Part shown: positions 1 to 7,769 of the stretch, one piece after another
Position numbering within the stretch: position 1 is the first letter of the stretch
Layout: every line of letters begins with the position of its first letter
Assembly: GCA_024762745.1 (NCBI GenBank)
Contig: JANTGV010000029.1
Span: 1 to 9,035 of the forward strand
Origin: Sulfurimonas sp.
Lineage (GTDB): Bacteria > Campylobacterota > Campylobacteria > Campylobacterales > Sulfurimonadaceae
Direction of reading: 5' to 3'
Length of the DNA stretch: 9,035 bases
Translations under genes and position numbers: made by a program
The notes under the pieces: generated by a model
The model's database searches: none
What the model saw: only the letters and a program-made list of their open reading frames with translations
Told to the model about the DNA's origin: nothing

Positions 1-3000
1 TCTTTCTGTTTCTAAATGCTAATGCTATCATCAAAAAGATGATTGCATACGTTACAGGCACAAAATCAGGAATTGGAACAGGGTCACCTTTTGCATAAGA
101 GTGAAGACCTGCAAGGTAATAGTTTACTCCAAAGTAAGTCATGATAACTGACGTAAATGATAATAGAGAGATTACACTAAAGTTAAACTCGCTATAGAGT
201 GATTTAATAAATCTCAAGTGAACAACAACTGCATAGATTAAAATCGTCACAAGTGCCCAAGTCTCTTTTGGATCCCAGCCCCAGTATCTTCCCCACGACT
301 CATTTGCCCAAACTCCACCTAAAAAGTTTCCTATTGTAAGAAGAACAAGACCAATCATTAAGGACATCTCATTAATTGCGTTTAACTCTTTTATGGAGAG
401 AGAGATCTGTCTCTCATTATTTGTAGTCTTTATTGCAAAAAGGATTATGTTTATAAACCCTAGTAGAGCTCCAAGTCCTAAGAAACCGTAACTCGCTGTA
501 ATCATAGATACATGTATACTTAACCAGTACGAGTTTAGGACAGGAACTAAGTTTGTCACCTGTGGGTTCATCCAGTTTAAATGCGCAACAAAAAGAATAA
601 GCCCTGTTAATATACCCGTTGAAGCCATAGTCATAGGAGAGCGTTTTGAGAATATGAAACCAGCCAATACTGTGGCCCATCCAATATAAATCATAGACTC
701 ATACCCGTTAGACCAAGGAGCATGACCTGAAATATACCATCTAAGTGCCAGACCAAACGTGTGAACTAAGAAAAAGAGTATTAATAAGACAAGAGTAGTC
801 TTGGTATAAATATCAATTTTAAACTTAGGTTTTAAAATTTTCACAAAACTAAGAATTAAGAGTATAAAACCAACAAATAGATAGAGTGGGTAGAGTGTTT
901 CAAAAATATAAGCGTGGTTATAAAACATCTCTGCCTGGATTTTATTCTCACTTGGATAGACCTCTGAACCATAAAACTTCTGATACTTTACTAATTCGTG
1001 AAGGGCTGTATCACTCTTACTCCAATCTTCACTAGCTAACGAAGCATCAATCGCTGTAAAATACTCAACTGCGACCTCTCTAAGCTTATTTGCATCACTG
1101 GGTTCAAAAGTTTGCAGTGCTTCTATAGTTGCAAACCATTTATTATTTAAATCACCTGCTTTAGGCCAAATCTTTATGATAGAACCTGTATAAACCATAT
1201 AAGACACATTAACTCTCTCATCAACTGTGAGAGCAGCTTTGTCAAACTTATTTCTATGTTTAGCCTCTTTACGTGTAGCTTCCTCAACAACTTGAGCTAG
1301 CTTATAGCCTCTCATAGAGACAGGGTCTTGGAAAAATTGGGAAAATGAAGCATATTTAGCACCCTCTTTGGCACCAATAAGCTTATTAATCTCTTCATTT
1401 TTTGTTTTTATAATCTTAATATCTTGATAAGCCTCAGGTTTTATCATCATTCCCAGTACAACCTGGTTTGGGGTCAGCTTAGCATCCCCTACACGTAGGT
1501 TTGCACCACCATAAACCTTAGCTAATATCTCCGTAGAGAGCGTGTCCATAGGTTTCATTCGACCACCGCTATCTTGAACAATAAGCTCACCGAATCTACT
1601 TGCATGCTCTTTATCAAAAGATAAAATGGTTTTGATTGCAGGGTTTAACTCTGCAGAATATGACGGTGTAACACTAAAAGCCAATCCAAACGCAACCAAA
1701 ATACCTAAAGCTTTATCTTCACTCGCTTTCTTAGCCTTGGCTGCAAGCTTTGAAAACCTATGTTGTTTTGAGAAGAGTGACCAGAACATACCTAGAGCTA
1801 AAAGAAAATAACCTATATAAGATGGGAGTGTTCCCGGGTCATTATTCACAGATAAAACTGTTCCCCCCTCATCTTGATCATAAGAAGCTTGAAAAAATCT
1901 ATAACCACGGTGCTCTAAAATATTATTCATGAAAATTCTATATTGCATTTCAAGCTTCTCCTCTTTGTCTATTAAAACGACTTCACTTGCATATGATGAT
2001 GGAGACATTGAACCAGGGTAACGGTCAAGCTGAAAATCTTTTAAATAAATCTCAAAAGGTAATTGAAGCATTTTAGAACCATAAGAGAGGTGTACATCTA
2101 CACCATTCACTACGTTGTGATACTCCTTAGCCAGTCTTCCTATTTTTCCATATATAAGAACCTCTTTAGAAGTTCCGGCTACATCTATATTAAATCTAAA
2201 AGCATCATATCCTGGTTGTTGTGGTGAAGCATTTGGATCTGAAACAATCTTCTTAGAAGCGTGTGCTAGAAACTCACGAAGAACAAAACCACCACCATCA
2301 AAACTAAAAAGAGTTCTTGTAACAAACGGCTCCTTACTATTTGCTTCTAAAGTCCCCTGCTCACTTGTGTCCATCTTTAAAAAGCTCAAGTTCATATCAT
2401 GGTTCATGTAAAACTTACCATCTTCAACAAAGAGTGGGATTATTTTTTTATCAAAACTTTGACCAGAGTTGAAATCTAAAACAAAGTTATCACTCTCAAA
2501 AAACTCACCCTCAGCAAGCATTACAGGTTCACCTCTGCCATTTCCTGTTATCATCATAGAGGCATATGCCTTTCCATTCTCATCAGCTACAGTTGTCTCA
2601 ATAGCATCTGGAATATACTCGACTAGGTTAACATTAACCTCTTTACCATCTATATTCAAAGATGAAGATACATCATTTGTAGTTCTTTTTGAGAGATAAA
2701 GACTCTGTGAAGTTGACACTTTTTCTCCGTTTAGAGTTGCATCTACGTTAAAGTAAGTATCACTACTTAACATTGTTGAAGAGCTTTGACCCTCACGAAT
2801 ATGCATAGTTCCTTCATAGCCAACATAACGAGTAATTGCTGCACCTATCAAAATAACTAAAAACGCAACATGAAAAATAAATATGGGTGCTTTTTTTAGA
2901 GTATACATCTTATACTTATGAATATTAAACATTAAGTTTATGGCTAAAAGTCCCATTAGAACCTCGAACCATCTTGCATTATAAATATCTGCTTTTGCAG

Positions 3001-3115
3001 TCACAGTTCCATAATCATTTTCGATGAATGTAGCATAGCCAATAGCGAAAGCAAAAATAGACATAAGTATCGCCATAGTTTTCATAGAACTGATAATCGA
3101 TGTAAGTTTGTTCAT
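1..3115 (-). CDS. ccsBA: Fused cytochrome c synthetase CcsBA (system II), C-terminus cut by the window edge
   Basis: Membrane protein that carries haem across the cytoplasmic membrane and attaches it to CXXCH apocytochromes c in the periplasm. I translated 1038 codons from ATG at 3115 to the left edge without a stop. The N-terminal CcsB/ResB half has membrane segments near residues 13-31, 50-65 and 77-97, with a conserved-type His82 in the third, then a large periplasmic region and a segment near 432-450. A second hydrophobic stretch (about 465-487) leads into another extracytoplasmic domain (about 488-735). The CcsA half begins near 742 and carries GHAPWSN (His798), the WWD motif WGRYWGWDPKETW (941-953) and the flanking histidines His868, His966 and His1005. 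The spacing of these last three agrees with the haem-ligand histidines known from Helicobacter hepaticus CcsBA. The cut falls after the last predicted membrane segment, so little is missing. AAGGGA lies just upstream of the start. It follows the sirtuin gene by 63 bp and may share its transcript. Confidence 0.95.
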   Translation of the reverse strand, partial: MNKLTSIISSMKTMAILMSIFAFAIGYATFIENDYGTVTAKADIYNARWFEVLMGLLAINLMFNIHKYKMYTLKKAPIFIFHVAFLVILIGAAITRYVGYEGTMHIREGQSSSTMLSSDTYFNVDATLNGEKVSTSQSLYLSKRTTNDVSSSLNIDGKEVNVNLVEYIPDAIETTVADENGKAYASMMITGNGRGEPVMLAEGEFFESDNFVLDFNSGQSFDKKIIPLFVEDGKFYMNHDMNLSFLKMDTSEQGTLEANSKEPFVTRTLFSFDGGGFVLREFLAHASKKIVSDPNASPQQPGYDAFRFNIDVAGTSKEVLIYGKIGRLAKEYHNVVNGVDVHLSYGSKMLQLPFEIYLKDFQLDRYPGSMSPSSYASEVVLIDKEEKLEMQYRIFMNNILEHRGYRFFQASYDQDEGGTVLSVNNDPGTLPSYIGYFLLALGMFWSLFSKQHRFSKLAAKAKKASEDKALGILVAFGLAFSVTPSYSAELNPAIKTILSFDKEHASRFGELIVQDSGGRMKPMDTLSTEILAKVYGGANLRVGDAKLTPNQVVLGMMIKPEAYQDIKIIKTKNEEINKLIGAKEGAKYASFSQFFQDPVSMRGYKLAQVVEEATRKEAKHRNKFDKAALTVDERVNVSYMVYTGSIIKIWPKAGDLNNKWFATIEALQTFEPSDANKLREVAVEYFTAIDASLASEDWSKSDTALHELVKYQKFYGSEVYPSENKIQAEMFYNHAYIFETLYPLYLFVGFILLILSFVKILKPKFKIDIYTKTTLVLLILFFLVHTFGLALRWYISGHAPWSNGYESMIYIGWATVLAGFIFSKRSPMTMASTGILTGLILFVAHLNWMNPQVTNLVPVLNSYWLSIHVSMITASYGFLGLGALLGFINIILFAIKTTNNERQISLSIKELNAINEMSLMIGLVLLTIGNFLGGVWANESWGRYWGWDPKETWALVTILIYAVVVHLRFIKSLYSEFNFSVISLLSFTSVIMTYFGVNYYLAGLHSYAKGDPVPIPDFVPVTYAIIFLMIALAFRNRK

Positions 3116-3178
3116 AGATAAATCCCTTTATTAAAAGAGACATTTTAGTAGAAATAAACTAATGCGAAGTTAAATTTT

Positions 3179-3886
3179 TTACTTGATTAAAAAATCTTCA
3201 ATATACTCAGAAATCTCACCTATAGCTTCTGTAGCTTTTGCATAAAAAACTTTTGTAAAATAGCTGTCATCTATTGCTGTACTTGGTTCTAAGTTATTTA
3301 ATATTGACTGCTCGGCAAACTGAGTAAAATAGGTAACGTCTAGGACATTGCCACTTGTTCCGATAATAACAATAAGTTCACACTCATTGAGTGCATGAGT
3401 AAGATTAGCATAAAGAGGTGCAGGCTCGCCAAAAAAGACTACATTTGGTCTTAACTCTCCTGCACATTCAGGACACTGAGCATTAAAACACTCATTCTGT
3501 TTTTTATATCCTATATCAAAAATACTCTCGCAGTTTCGACATCTGAGTTCACGTAAAAATCCATGTAAATGAACTATCTCGTCTCTCTGCATACCTGCTT
3601 TTTCAAATAGGTCATCTACATTTTGCGTTAAAATAGCTATATCCGATGGATATTTATGCTTCAGTTCAACTATAACTTGATGCGCATAATTAGGATTTTT
3701 ATCCTCTATATCTTCGCGTCTTGCATCATAAAAAGCTCTTGTAGCATCACCATTTGTATCTAAACACCCAGCGCTGCACACCTCTTCAATTGCGTGATTT
3801 TCCCAAAGACCATCACTATCTCGAAACGTAGAAATTCCAGACTCTGCACTTATGCCGGCACCTGAAAGTATTAATACCTTAGACAT
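3179..3886 (-). CDS. cobB: NAD-dependent protein deacylase, class III sirtuin (CobB/SIRT5-like)
   Basis: Cytoplasmic sirtuin of 235 aa, usual length for bacterial CobB. It removes acyl groups from lysines using NAD+, releasing nicotinamide and O-acyl-ADP-ribose. Visible motifs are the NAD-binding GAGISAESGISTFRD (9-23), TQNVDDL (87-93), the catalytic His108 in HLHG, and a zinc ribbon of Cys116/Cys119 and Cys138/Cys141. GTSGNV (176-181) and a late NLEPS motif complete the fold. Tyr53 and Arg56 in FYDARR match the Tyr/Arg pair that lets E. coli CobB and SIRT5 bind negatively charged acyl groups, so desuccinylase or demalonylase activity is expected as well as deacetylation. That is an inference. 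After GTS the sequence lacks the Pro-Ala often seen in sirtuins (NVLDVTYF instead). The ATG at 3886 lies 11 bp after the mcp stop with no clear Shine-Dalgarno sequence, so it probably depends on the mcp transcript and translational coupling. The symbol follows the family name; orthology is not proven. Confidence 0.93.
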   Translation of the reverse strand: MSKVLILSGAGISAESGISTFRDSDGLWENHAIEEVCSAGCLDTNGDATRAFYDARREDIEDKNPNYAHQVIVELKHKYPSDIAILTQNVDDLFEKAGMQRDEIVHLHGFLRELRCRNCESIFDIGYKKQNECFNAQCPECAGELRPNVVFFGEPAPLYANLTHALNECELIVIIGTSGNVLDVTYFTQFAEQSILNNLEPSTAIDDSYFTKVFYAKATEAIGEISEYIEDFLIK

Positions 3887-3897
3887 AAGAGACTTTT

Positions 3898-6021
3898 TTA
3901 ACTATTTACCATTTTATCTAATGAATCGAAAAGTTCACTTGAAGCCATTTCAGCATCTTTAAATAGTTTTACTAATTCATCTGTTTTTTCATGAACTCCT
4001 TTATCAAGCATATTCATTGCTTCTAAAAGATTATCATGCACTTTTTTGTGCGGTTCTAATATACTTATGTATGAAGCACTTGAACCGAACTCTTTTTTCC
4101 CTTTATCGCCGTACCATTTCCCTAAAGTACAGTTTTGATGGTCACCCAGTTTTTTATTAGTTTTATTATCTAAAGCTGCAGAATATGCATTGTTTTTAAA
4201 AATCATATGATCAAGTTTTGCCATGTTTATAAATAGTTCATGTCCAATTAAAGCATTATCTTCTGTGATTTTTTCTGCATTAGATATTAACTCTTGAAGT
4301 ATATTTTTAAAATCGTCTAGTTTTTCTTGAGACGATACAGCATGTTTCTCTATTGACTCACTGTTTTCAGCCATACTTGTAGAGTTCTGTTTTAAAACAC
4401 TTATATTTGCTTCTACTTCGCTTGTTGCTTTTTGTGTTCTCTCTGCCAGTTTTCTAACTTCATCCGCAACAACTGCAAAGCCACGTCCATGCTCACCAGC
4501 ACGTGCAGCTTCTATAGCTGCGTTTAAAGCTAATAAATTTGTTTGATCTGAGATATCTTTAATAAGAGAGATTACATTAAAAATCTCTTCAACATTTGAG
4601 CTTAACTGTTCTGATGAAATTCTTGAATCACTAATCATTTCTGTTATTTGTGCTATTGTTCCGATAATATCATTGGTTGAAGTTGTAACTTCTGAAATTA
4701 CTTTTTCAGTTTCTGCATTGAGTAAATTTACATCATTCACACTCTCTACATTTACCTCCATACTATTGTGAAGATTATTTGCATCTGATATAGAGCCACC
4801 AATCATACTGTTTGCAAGAATTAAAGTCACTTCATTTTTTTCCATACTGGCTTTAACTTTTTCGGCTGACTCCATAGCTTTTTGTGTTTCAGCTTTGGAT
4901 TCATTTGAAATAATTTCAACTTTATCTAAAAATTTATTTAAACTGTTTAATGCTTTGCCCAGCTCATCTTGTGTAGCTATGGGAAGTCTTTTCGACAAGT
5001 CTGCATCACCCTGTGCCAGCTCTTTTGCCACTTCATCAAGATGAATGATTGGAGCTGAAACTGCTACTTTTATAACAATAGCTAAAAAGACTAAAATAAA
5101 CAGATCTAAAAATGCCATAATATAAACTTGTGTTATGAGAGAATCTTCAGACTTAGATATCACATGGTTAACATTTTCAATCTTTTCACCTGAAACAGCA
5201 TAACCAACTATATTGTTTGAAAAATCAACTATCGGATCCGAGACAATAAAGTACTCATCTGTAATCTGGTACCCTTGCGTTTTAGCTATATCAATATTTT
5301 TCAAGTTATTAATGAAACCTTTATCTACCACGCTCTCTTTCACAGCTAAAGTGTAATCACCAATTTTAGGAGCAGACTCCAGTGATGTTGCAGTTGAAAG
5401 GTAACTGTTTTTCATTACAATAGCTGTCTCATAACCATGATTTTGTCTAGTACCTTTTACTATAGAGTTTAGCCCCTGCATAAACTCAACAGAACCTAAA
5501 TACTCTCCATTGTTCATTACAGGAGACAAGCCACGCAGAACCAGCCCTGCTCGCCCTAACTCTATCGCAACAATCGGTTTTTTTGTGGCCTTAACACTTA
5601 CTATTGTTTTTCTAAATGAACTTAAATCATCTCCGTATTTTTTTGGCTTCCATGCTCTTAGAAAACTATGCACATTTGCATCATGAATATGAATTTTAAT
5701 GTTCTGGTAATTTGTGTTTTCTTTAAACTCTTTAGAAATAGTACCTAAACCATCTACAGCAATAGATCTATCATTTTCTATTAAGGCCTTTATAACATTA
5801 TAGTTTTTAGAAATATTAATTGCGTTTGTGAGGCCTATACTATACTTCCCATCAATAGCTTCTTTGTAAACTGCACGTAAGGAGCGTTCCTCATTTGCGT
5901 ATGTTTCACTCTTCATCTCTTCAACAGAGTAAAAATAATTCGCTAAAATTATAGTTAGACCAATTACAATTGCAACAACCAACGGAATATGAATTTTTTG
6001 ACTAATTGTAAGATTTTTCAA
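3898..6021 (-). CDS. Transmembrane methyl-accepting chemotaxis protein with Cache sensor and CZB domain
   Basis: Chemoreceptor of 707 aa that signals to CheA/CheW and controls flagellar rotation. Order of parts: membrane segment (about 12-31); extracytoplasmic sensor (about 32-293) with [20 protein letters not shown] (113-132), a pattern I associate with dCache_3-type double-Cache domains; second membrane segment (about 298-321); HAMP (about 320-372); signalling coiled coil (about 380-580) with the hairpin tip around 488-520 ([19 protein letters not shown]); and a C-terminal CZB domain (about 600-670). The CZB zinc ligands are readable as His605, Cys631 (CTLGKWY), His658 and His662 (PHKKVH). 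In Helicobacter pylori TlpD this His3Cys site responds to hypochlorite; a similar redox or zinc role here is inferred. There is no CheR/CheB-tethering pentapeptide at the end. The start is TTG, chosen because AGGAGG lies 9 bases upstream and the N-terminal basic residues and membrane segment follow directly. The ligand of the Cache domain cannot be read from sequence. Confidence 0.95.
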   Translation of the reverse strand: MKNLTISQKIHIPLVVAIVIGLTIILANYFYSVEEMKSETYANEERSLRAVYKEAIDGKYSIGLTNAINISKNYNVIKALIENDRSIAVDGLGTISKEFKENTNYQNIKIHIHDANVHSFLRAWKPKKYGDDLSSFRKTIVSVKATKKPIVAIELGRAGLVLRGLSPVMNNGEYLGSVEFMQGLNSIVKGTRQNHGYETAIVMKNSYLSTATSLESAPKIGDYTLAVKESVVDKGFINNLKNIDIAKTQGYQITDEYFIVSDPIVDFSNNIVGYAVSGEKIENVNHVISKSEDSLITQVYIMAFLDLFILVFLAIVIKVAVSAPIIHLDEVAKELAQGDADLSKRLPIATQDELGKALNSLNKFLDKVEIISNESKAETQKAMESAEKVKASMEKNEVTLILANSMIGGSISDANNLHNSMEVNVESVNDVNLLNAETEKVISEVTTSTNDIIGTIAQITEMISDSRISSEQLSSNVEEIFNVISLIKDISDQTNLLALNAAIEAARAGEHGRGFAVVADEVRKLAERTQKATSEVEANISVLKQNSTSMAENSESIEKHAVSSQEKLDDFKNILQELISNAEKITEDNALIGHELFINMAKLDHMIFKNNAYSAALDNKTNKKLGDHQNCTLGKWYGDKGKKEFGSSASYISILEPHKKVHDNLLEAMNMLDKGVHEKTDELVKLFKDAEMASSELFDSLDKMVNS

Positions 6022-6028
6022 ATTGACA

Positions 6029-6036
6029 CCCCTCCT
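6029..6036 (-). promoter_or_regulatory. Strong ribosome binding site that fixes the TTG start of mcp
   Basis: The minus strand reads AGGAGGGG here, a full match to the anti-Shine-Dalgarno consensus, with AGGAGG 9 bases before the TTG at 6021. A GTG lying between them runs into a stop after three codons, and no in-frame ATG is close by, so TTG is the best start for the chemoreceptor. Confidence 0.8.
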
Positions 6037-6049
6037 ATTATATCTATGT

Positions 6050-6058
6050 ATTATAACA
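6050..6058 (-). promoter_or_regulatory. Candidate extended -10 promoter of the mcp-sir2-ccsBA block
   Basis: The minus strand reads TGTTATAAT: a perfect TATAAT preceded by the TGN extension. It lies about 14 bases upstream of the mcp Shine-Dalgarno site, which would give a short leader of about 20 bases. No good -35 hexamer sits at 16-18 bp; TTGACG is present but only 12 bp upstream. Campylobacterota housekeeping promoters often lack a conserved -35, so this is acceptable but unproven. A second TATAAT (6037-6042) is too close to the ribosome binding site to serve. The rest of the gap 6022-6128 shows only AT-rich sequence. Confidence 0.5.
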
Positions 6059-6128
6059 TATAAGATTCGTCAATTAGATTTTTGGAGTCAACTTAAAACA
6101 AAGAACTTTTGTAGAATGTATCTATTAA

Positions 6129-6413
6129 CTACTTAAGCATAAATATGACTTTAAAGTCTCCACTCTCTAACTCTTGTGCAATATAAGAAAAACGGCCGGA
6201 AATCTTCTCATAAAGGGGAGTTGGTTCATGAAAAAAAGTGCCTACCAACCTCTCATTTTTCTCTCTTATTATTTTGAGGGCATTTAAGGCATTGACCATA
6301 GGTTCAGGTGGCTGACATTGGGTAGCATCAAACTCATAAAAAGTTAACCCATCTTTCTCGTACTTCTGAAACCTAAGTGTTGTAAGTGGAATATCTACCA
6401 ACTCTTTTTGCAT
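6129..6413 (-). CDS. Small DUF2249 (TusA/SirA-like fold) protein
   Basis: Protein of 94 aa. It shows the DUF2249 signature: PPEPM at 35-39, a run of Leu/Ala helix residues (NALNALKII), then HEPTPLYEKI at 62-71 and a final beta strand (GDFKVIFMLK). DUF2249 is related to the TusA sulfur carriers, where the PPEPM site corresponds to the CPxP site carrying the sulfur-accepting Cys. Here that position is Pro, but a cysteine (Cys33) sits two residues before PPEPM. Its biochemical role is not known, so none is assigned. The start was set at ATG 6413 because AAGGA lies 6 bases before it; an in-frame TTG at 6419 directly abuts that site and is less likely. It begins 9 bases after the stop of the 105-aa gene, with the Shine-Dalgarno site overlapping that stop, which indicates co-translation. 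It is the last gene of the first block. Confidence 0.82.
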   Translation of the reverse strand: MQKELVDIPLTTLRFQKYEKDGLTFYEFDATQCQPPEPMVNALNALKIIREKNERLVGTFFHEPTPLYEKISGRFSYIAQELESGDFKVIFMLK

Positions 6414-6422
6414 TCTCAATCC

Positions 6423-6740
6423 TTAAATATGTATATATTTTTTCTCTTTTTCATTCCAGATGAAACTATCAGCCACTTTTTTAAAGGCCTTTAGAATAAT
6501 TGTCTCATGAGAATCATTTGAGTAGATAGTAATAGGGGTATGATGATACCTGATCCAAGATTTCACTGGATGTAGAAGCATATCTTTAAATGTTATTTCT
6601 ATCTTGCCCTCATACGGTTCAAATTCAACCGTTGATATAACACTTTTATTTGTAACTCTACATTTAAAGTGACAAACAACATAAAAACTATCCATTTTAA
6701 CAAACTCTAAAAGTGAGACAACATCTCTGTGCGGTATCAT
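6423..6740 (-). CDS. Conserved-looking hypothetical protein, 105 aa, family not recognised
   Basis: I do not recognise this family. The ATG at 6740 has a good ribosome site (AGAGGAAG, about 7 bases upstream), and the reading frame fits tightly between flgS and the DUF2249 gene, so it is very likely a real gene. There is no signal peptide or membrane segment, so it should be cytoplasmic. The sequence suggests a mainly beta-strand core (about residues 18-75, alternating hydrophobic residues as in YVVCHFKCRV and KIEITF), then a short helix (about 80-92) and a lysine-rich tail. It is fairly rich in His and Cys: His4, Cys23, His24, Cys27, His57, His66, His67 and His78. A metal or redox role is possible, but no canonical binding motif is visible. 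It lies 45 bp downstream of flgS and 9 bp upstream of the DUF2249 start. Confidence 0.78.
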   Translation of the reverse strand: MIPHRDVVSLLEFVKMDSFYVVCHFKCRVTNKSVISTVEFEPYEGKIEITFKDMLLHPVKSWIRYHHTPITIYSNDSHETIILKAFKKVADSFIWNEKEKKYIHI

Positions 6741-6785
6741 GATAAAACTTCCTCTCTGTTTTTAGAGTGTCAGCAATTTTTATTC

Positions 6786-7769
6786 CTATATAGGAAGTCT
6801 AATCTCAAAGCATTTATCTTGAGAATCCAGCAGACTAACATACCCATTATGAGCCTCAGCAATCTGCTTGGAGAGTACTAGACCCAAGCCATTTCCTTTG
6901 ACTTTTGTACTTTTAAAGGCCTCAAAAAGATCTTTTTTGTTTTCAATCCCTACACCACTGTCATAGATCTTAAAAATATGAAACTCTTTATCAGACTCAT
7001 ATTTCACCTCTATAACACCCTCATCCTCATCATCTGACTCAATCGCATCAATTGCGTTTATAATGAAGTTTGAAAAGAGCATCTCTAAAAGATCTTTGTC
7101 TGCGTTTATAGTGAAATTTTCTGTTGGATAGATAAACTCTATATCCTTAGAGTAAGCATAATAATCAACTGACATATCTATGGACTCTTTAAGACTACTC
7201 CAAAAGAACTTCTCTTTTTTTGCATCCACACCTTTAGAAAACATCAAAGTGGCTTTGATAATTCTGTCTATTCTACTGACAGATTTTTGTATCTCCTCAA
7301 CAATAGGAATATTCTCAGGAATTACTCTCTTTTTAAGAGTCGAACTTAAAAGCGATATAGAGCCTATTGGGTTTCGTATTTCATGAGAGAGGTGGGCTGC
7401 CATCTGTCCCATAGTCGCAAGATTCTCTTTGCGTTTTTGTTCTGTTATGTCCGTAACACTTAACATCACTTTGTCTTTATATGATGAACTCTTTACCAGA
7501 TATGATGAGTCTTTGAACTTTACCTCATAATCATCACTTTTATACTCTAAGAGCTTGAGAAGCTCCCACAACTCTCTAGCTCTTGAATTTTGTAAAAAAA
7601 CAGTATTGTCACTATTTACTATCCAGATTGCATTTGGAAGAAACTCCACTACCTTCTCAACCGTATCTTGTAGATGTGCATAGGAGGCTTTAAGTTCATT
7701 GAACTCATTCTCAACCTTGTAGGTCTGTTCTATTAAAAGATTGAGTTCTTCAGGAGTTATTGTCGACAT
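6786..7769 (-). CDS. flgS: Cytoplasmic sensor histidine kinase FlgS (flagellar sigma54 regulon)
   Basis: Soluble histidine kinase of 327 aa with no membrane segment. It has an N-terminal coiled-coil-like part (about 8-44), a PAS-like segment (about 40-108, ending VTDITEQKRKE), a dimerisation/phosphoacceptor domain with His129 in HLSHEIRNPIGS, and a catalytic ATPase domain with N box Asn234/Asn238, G1 DSGVGI (270-275) and G2 KGNGLGL (291-297). The architecture, length and motifs such as LPNAIWIV, MGQMAAHLSHEIRNPIGS and INADKDLL match my recollection of Campylobacter jejuni and Helicobacter pylori FlgS. In those organisms FlgS senses the assembled flagellar export apparatus and phosphorylates FlgR to switch on sigma54-dependent rod and hook genes. 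No flgR lies in this window. The ATG overlaps the aminopeptidase stop by one base (TAATG) and lacks a strong ribosome site, so translation is probably coupled. Another PAS kinase is the alternative. Confidence 0.85.
   Translation of the reverse strand: MSTITPEELNLLIEQTYKVENEFNELKASYAHLQDTVEKVVEFLPNAIWIVNSDNTVFLQNSRARELWELLKLLEYKSDDYEVKFKDSSYLVKSSSYKDKVMLSVTDITEQKRKENLATMGQMAAHLSHEIRNPIGSISLLSSTLKKRVIPENIPIVEEIQKSVSRIDRIIKATLMFSKGVDAKKEKFFWSSLKESIDMSVDYYAYSKDIEFIYPTENFTINADKDLLEMLFSNFIINAIDAIESDDEDEGVIEVKYESDKEFHIFKIYDSGVGIENKKDLFEAFKSTKVKGNGLGLVLSKQIAEAHNGYVSLLDSQDKCFEIRLPI

Noticed and set aside
398..415. Inverted repeat GAGAGA-6-TCTCTC
   Set aside because: It lies inside ccsBA coding sequence, has only six base pairs and no T tract; low-complexity GA/TC sequence explains it.
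417..680. An 87-aa minus-strand open frame beginning MGHSIGWFHILK
   Set aside because: It lies wholly inside ccsBA in another frame, while the ccsBA frame carries conserved CcsA motifs through the same bases. It is a shadow.
1215..1233. Inverted repeat CTCTCA-7-TGAGAG
   Set aside because: Six-base stem within ccsBA coding sequence with no regulatory context; expected by chance.
1626..2699. Three plus-strand open frames of 60-76 aa
   Set aside because: They are antisense to the continuous ccsBA frame, resemble no protein family, and lack ribosome sites that stand out.
3116..3178. Possible separate promoter for ccsBA (TAAAAT on the minus strand)
   Set aside because: AT-rich spacer with an imperfect -10-like hexamer and no matching -35; read-through from the sirtuin gene is equally likely.
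6098..6112. Possible terminator hairpin after the DUF2249 gene (ACAAA-5-TTTGT followed by TTT on the minus strand)
   Set aside because: The stem is only five mostly A-T pairs and the T run is short, so it is too weak to call a terminator, although its position between the two blocks is suitable.
7180..7386. A 68-aa plus-strand open frame
   Set aside because: It is antisense to the phosphoacceptor region of flgS; its hydrophobic content is a by-product of the complementary strand.
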